From Lepisosteus oculatus (taxonomy: Eukaryota; Chordata; Actinopteri; Semionotiformes; Lepisosteidae): 64,000 bases of DNA. The notes beneath the pieces were generated by a model that made no database searches, was not told where the DNA came from, and saw nothing but the letters and a program-made list of their open reading frames with translations. Location: assembly GCF_040954835.1 (NCBI RefSeq), contig NC_090698.1, positions 68,827,284-68,891,283 of the forward strand. Reading direction: 5' to 3'. The translations under genes were made by a program, and so were the position numbers. Shown here piece by piece: positions 61,950-64,000 of this stretch. Every line of letters begins with the position of its first letter. Position 1 is the first letter of the stretch.

Positions 61950-62655
61950 ACGTTGTTCTTTAGTATTATTAGTACCTTTTCATATAATAATAGTAGGACC
62001 TTAATTCATATAGAAAGGCTAAACTCAGTAGTAGCAGGAAGGAAGGGCGATGATGAAACAGTGTGAAACAGGGTGTGGAAGTTGTATTGGGAGGAAGAGC
62101 AGGAACTGTAAAGCATTGGGAGGAGCAGAGCCGGTGTCGTATCCAATTCAATTTATTGTACAGTATGTTTGTACCTAAACTTATTACGATATGGACAAGA
62201 AAGGAGGCCCGTTGCTTGGGCTTGTTTCTCGGTGTATTTAATGTGTTGTTGTTTTTCTAGGGATCAGAAAACGACTTTCACCGCCGCCCGGTGATTGCTA
62301 CTGCAGCTTACTTTCTCTTGACGCAACAGGGGAGTCCCAAAGAAAGCTCACCGAGGCTATATATACTGTGTCCTTACGTGTTACATAGAAATTACTTCAT
62401 ATAGGGATGACGAGGAGAATCGTTCGTCCCCGAGAGCGGAGGGGGGGAATATTTTTTACGGCGCGTTTCGGATACGACACCGCCAGTAACGATACTTAAA
62501 TTGTACACCCAACCAAAAAAAAAAAAAACTGGAATAAGGCAACGTAATGCATTTAATGTAGTGAAATATATTAAACGGTACAAAACTAGCGAACAGAACG
62601 TTTGTCTTTGATATCTAGAGCTATAATTGTTGTTGAGTTTTTTTTTTTCCCTGGC
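61950..62655. other. Intron 2 sequence, no gene seen
   Basis: Moderately CpG-rich in 62270-62490; no exon or repeat recognised. Confidence 0.35.
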
Positions 62656-62660
62656 TCCAG

Positions 62661-62704
62661 CTCCTGACGACGGGGTTAGAGAGAGCGAGCAGCAGGTGGA
62701 CTCG
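62661..62704 (+). other. Cryptic exon candidate, 44 bp
   Basis: Preceded by a T-rich tract and CCCTGGCTCCAG (AG at 62659-62660) and followed by CGGTGAGTGG (GT at 62705), a strong donor. Open in the phase left by exon 2, but 44 bases is not a multiple of three, so inclusion would shift the frame. It does not match CELF exon 3. May be chance. Confidence 0.25.
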
Positions 62705-62709
62705 GTGAG

Positions 62710-63880
62710 TGGAGAGCTGGCGGTAATGAGCTGAGGTCTCCAGCCGGTCTCTAATGACGCTCAGTTTTCCGTGAATCTGCGCGCTACAGGTATCGCAGAT
62801 AACAAAGCACAACAGCAGCTTTTAATAATTTATAGCAGAGCCAGGCCAGATTGGGCAGTAATTGTATTACAGGTCACTTCTCAATAGCAATTTGGGAGAG
62901 TAGTGGTGATGTGTTCTCCGAGGCGATCGATAAGCGCTGTCCAGGGTGCTGATTTCAGACTCGTTTTTGCTGCCGCTCACTGGATTTTGTTTCACAGAGA
63001 TTCGGGTTGTTTTAAGCTTCGGTTATCAATGAAATAGCATTAGTCACTTCAACCATTGTATTCTTAACAGGTAGGTGATTGTATCCTGTTTAATTCTCGA
63101 AAGGATATGGTCAAAAACACTTCTTTTGTTTATGAATGAAGGGCCCATAGGGCAGTTGAATCTTGCAATACCCCATTGACAGCAATTGCTTAATTCTGCT
63201 TTCCCAGCTACATTATAGATCCTGATCATGGCCCAGCATTCGTGCAGTACTACCTACATACTGTACCTTTTTGTTTCCAGACATTTTAACTATTCTGATA
63301 TTAAGTGTGCTTTCAGACAGATGTTCTGTACCAGTAAAATGGATAAACAGTTATATAATTAAGAAAGCTAAAGTAATTATGGTAGATGTCTTCCAAATTG
63401 TCAGCATAACTCAGTTTGTAAGCTGTAGTTGTCAAAGGTGGATATTGCCCCTTTCACTGCAAACAGAAATGATGTGATGGCTGTGCATTTCAAAGACAAT
63501 CAGTTCTCTTTTGATTTCAGAGGGGTTTTTCTGCTTCCCAAGCCAGCGAAATCGGAACTTGGTTTGCAGCACCCAGTGTTCTGAGTTAACCTGATGATGA
63601 AGTGGGGGTAGGATAGTCAAAGTTGAAGGCTCCTTGATTAACAGCAGTACAAGTACCTTATTACCTTCTTTACCCTGCCTCACCTACAGTATCTGCTCCA
63701 ACACTACATACATGTTCTGCCTAAATCTGGTGAGGGCTGGACAGAGATTTTCTACAAGTCTAAAGATGGTAAACAAGCAAAACACAAAACCACACCAAAA
63801 ATCTTTCCTTCTTAGGCAGCCCTCACTACTGCAGGAAAGCTGGGGTGCTTCTCTGTTGAAAACATACATCCCCAAACACA
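62710..63880. other. Intron 2 sequence, no gene seen
   Basis: Balanced sequence up to about 63020 could be conserved non-coding DNA; nothing else supported. Confidence 0.35.
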
Positions 63881-63899
63881 GTCCTTCCTGGTACAGTTC

Positions 63900-63965
63900 C
63901 CAATGAGAGGAGGCCACTTGGGCCCGTCTCAGCCTTTTGGTAGCTAATAGCTAACTCAAATCAGT
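63900..63965 (-). repeat. CR1/L2-type LINE 3' end scrap, reverse
   Basis: AATGAGAGGAGGCCACTTGG and TTTTGGTAGCTAATAGCTAA match the reversed LINE terminus seen at 48365 and 49725. Confidence 0.55.
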
Positions 63966-64000
63966 TACAAGGGGTTGAAACACTGTGTCTTTTTCTTCTC

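Larger units (their letters stand above)
53432..64000 (+). other. celf4: celf4 intron 2 (5' part; continues past the window)
   Basis: Starts at donor GTAGGT at 53432 and is still open at the window end. I looked for the next CELF exon, a 49-bp exon coding the linker after RRM1, and did not find it. It contains a 41-bp minisatellite, a TGTCA-ended element, a reverse SINE, several CpG-rich stretches and an exon-like segment near 62.66 kb. Confidence 0.9.

Overview
This window is a piece of a vertebrate nuclear genome. I think it is a ray-finned fish, possibly a non-teleost such as a gar or bowfin; that species guess is inference. The grounds are one spliced gene with a 28.4 kb intron, many decayed CR1/L2-type LINE pieces, tRNA-derived SINEs of the fish type, foldback elements, (AAT)n microsatellites and a conspicuous excess of the words TACTGTA and ACAGTA. 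Nothing looks bacterial: there are no operons and no long intact ORFs.

The only protein-coding gene I can support is celf4, a neuronal CUGBP/Elav-like RNA-binding protein, on the + strand. Exon 1 codes from ATG 24649 to the donor after 24916. Exon 2 is 83 bp, 53349-53431. Together they encode residues 1-117: a Ser/Gly/Asn-rich leader and the first two thirds of RRM1, with the intron falling inside the RNP1 motif. Exon 3 and the rest of the gene lie beyond base 64000.

Layout: 1-23.9 kb is intergenic upstream sequence dominated by repeats. It holds three LINE remnants, two foldback elements, SINE pieces, two TGTSA-ended elements, a convergent pair of strong CTCF-like motifs and many AAT microsatellites. 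About 23.95-24.65 kb is the likely promoter and 5' UTR. Intron 1 (24917-53348) carries a retrovirus-like solo LTR with a 5-bp target duplication, a 1.58 kb structure of two ~315-bp arms in inverted orientation, local direct duplications, two more foldback elements and assorted repeats. Intron 2 (53432 to beyond 64000) starts with a 41-bp minisatellite and includes a TGTCA-ended element, a SINE, a dense CpG-rich block near 61.6-61.8 kb and an exon-like segment at 62661-62704.

I found no clearly new gene system. The best candidates for a second look are the long intronic inverted duplication, the CpG-rich block deep in intron 2, the convergent CTCF-like motifs upstream, the uORF-bearing and G-poor 5' leader, and the foldback family that carries a 3' splice-site-like tract and a poly(A) signal.
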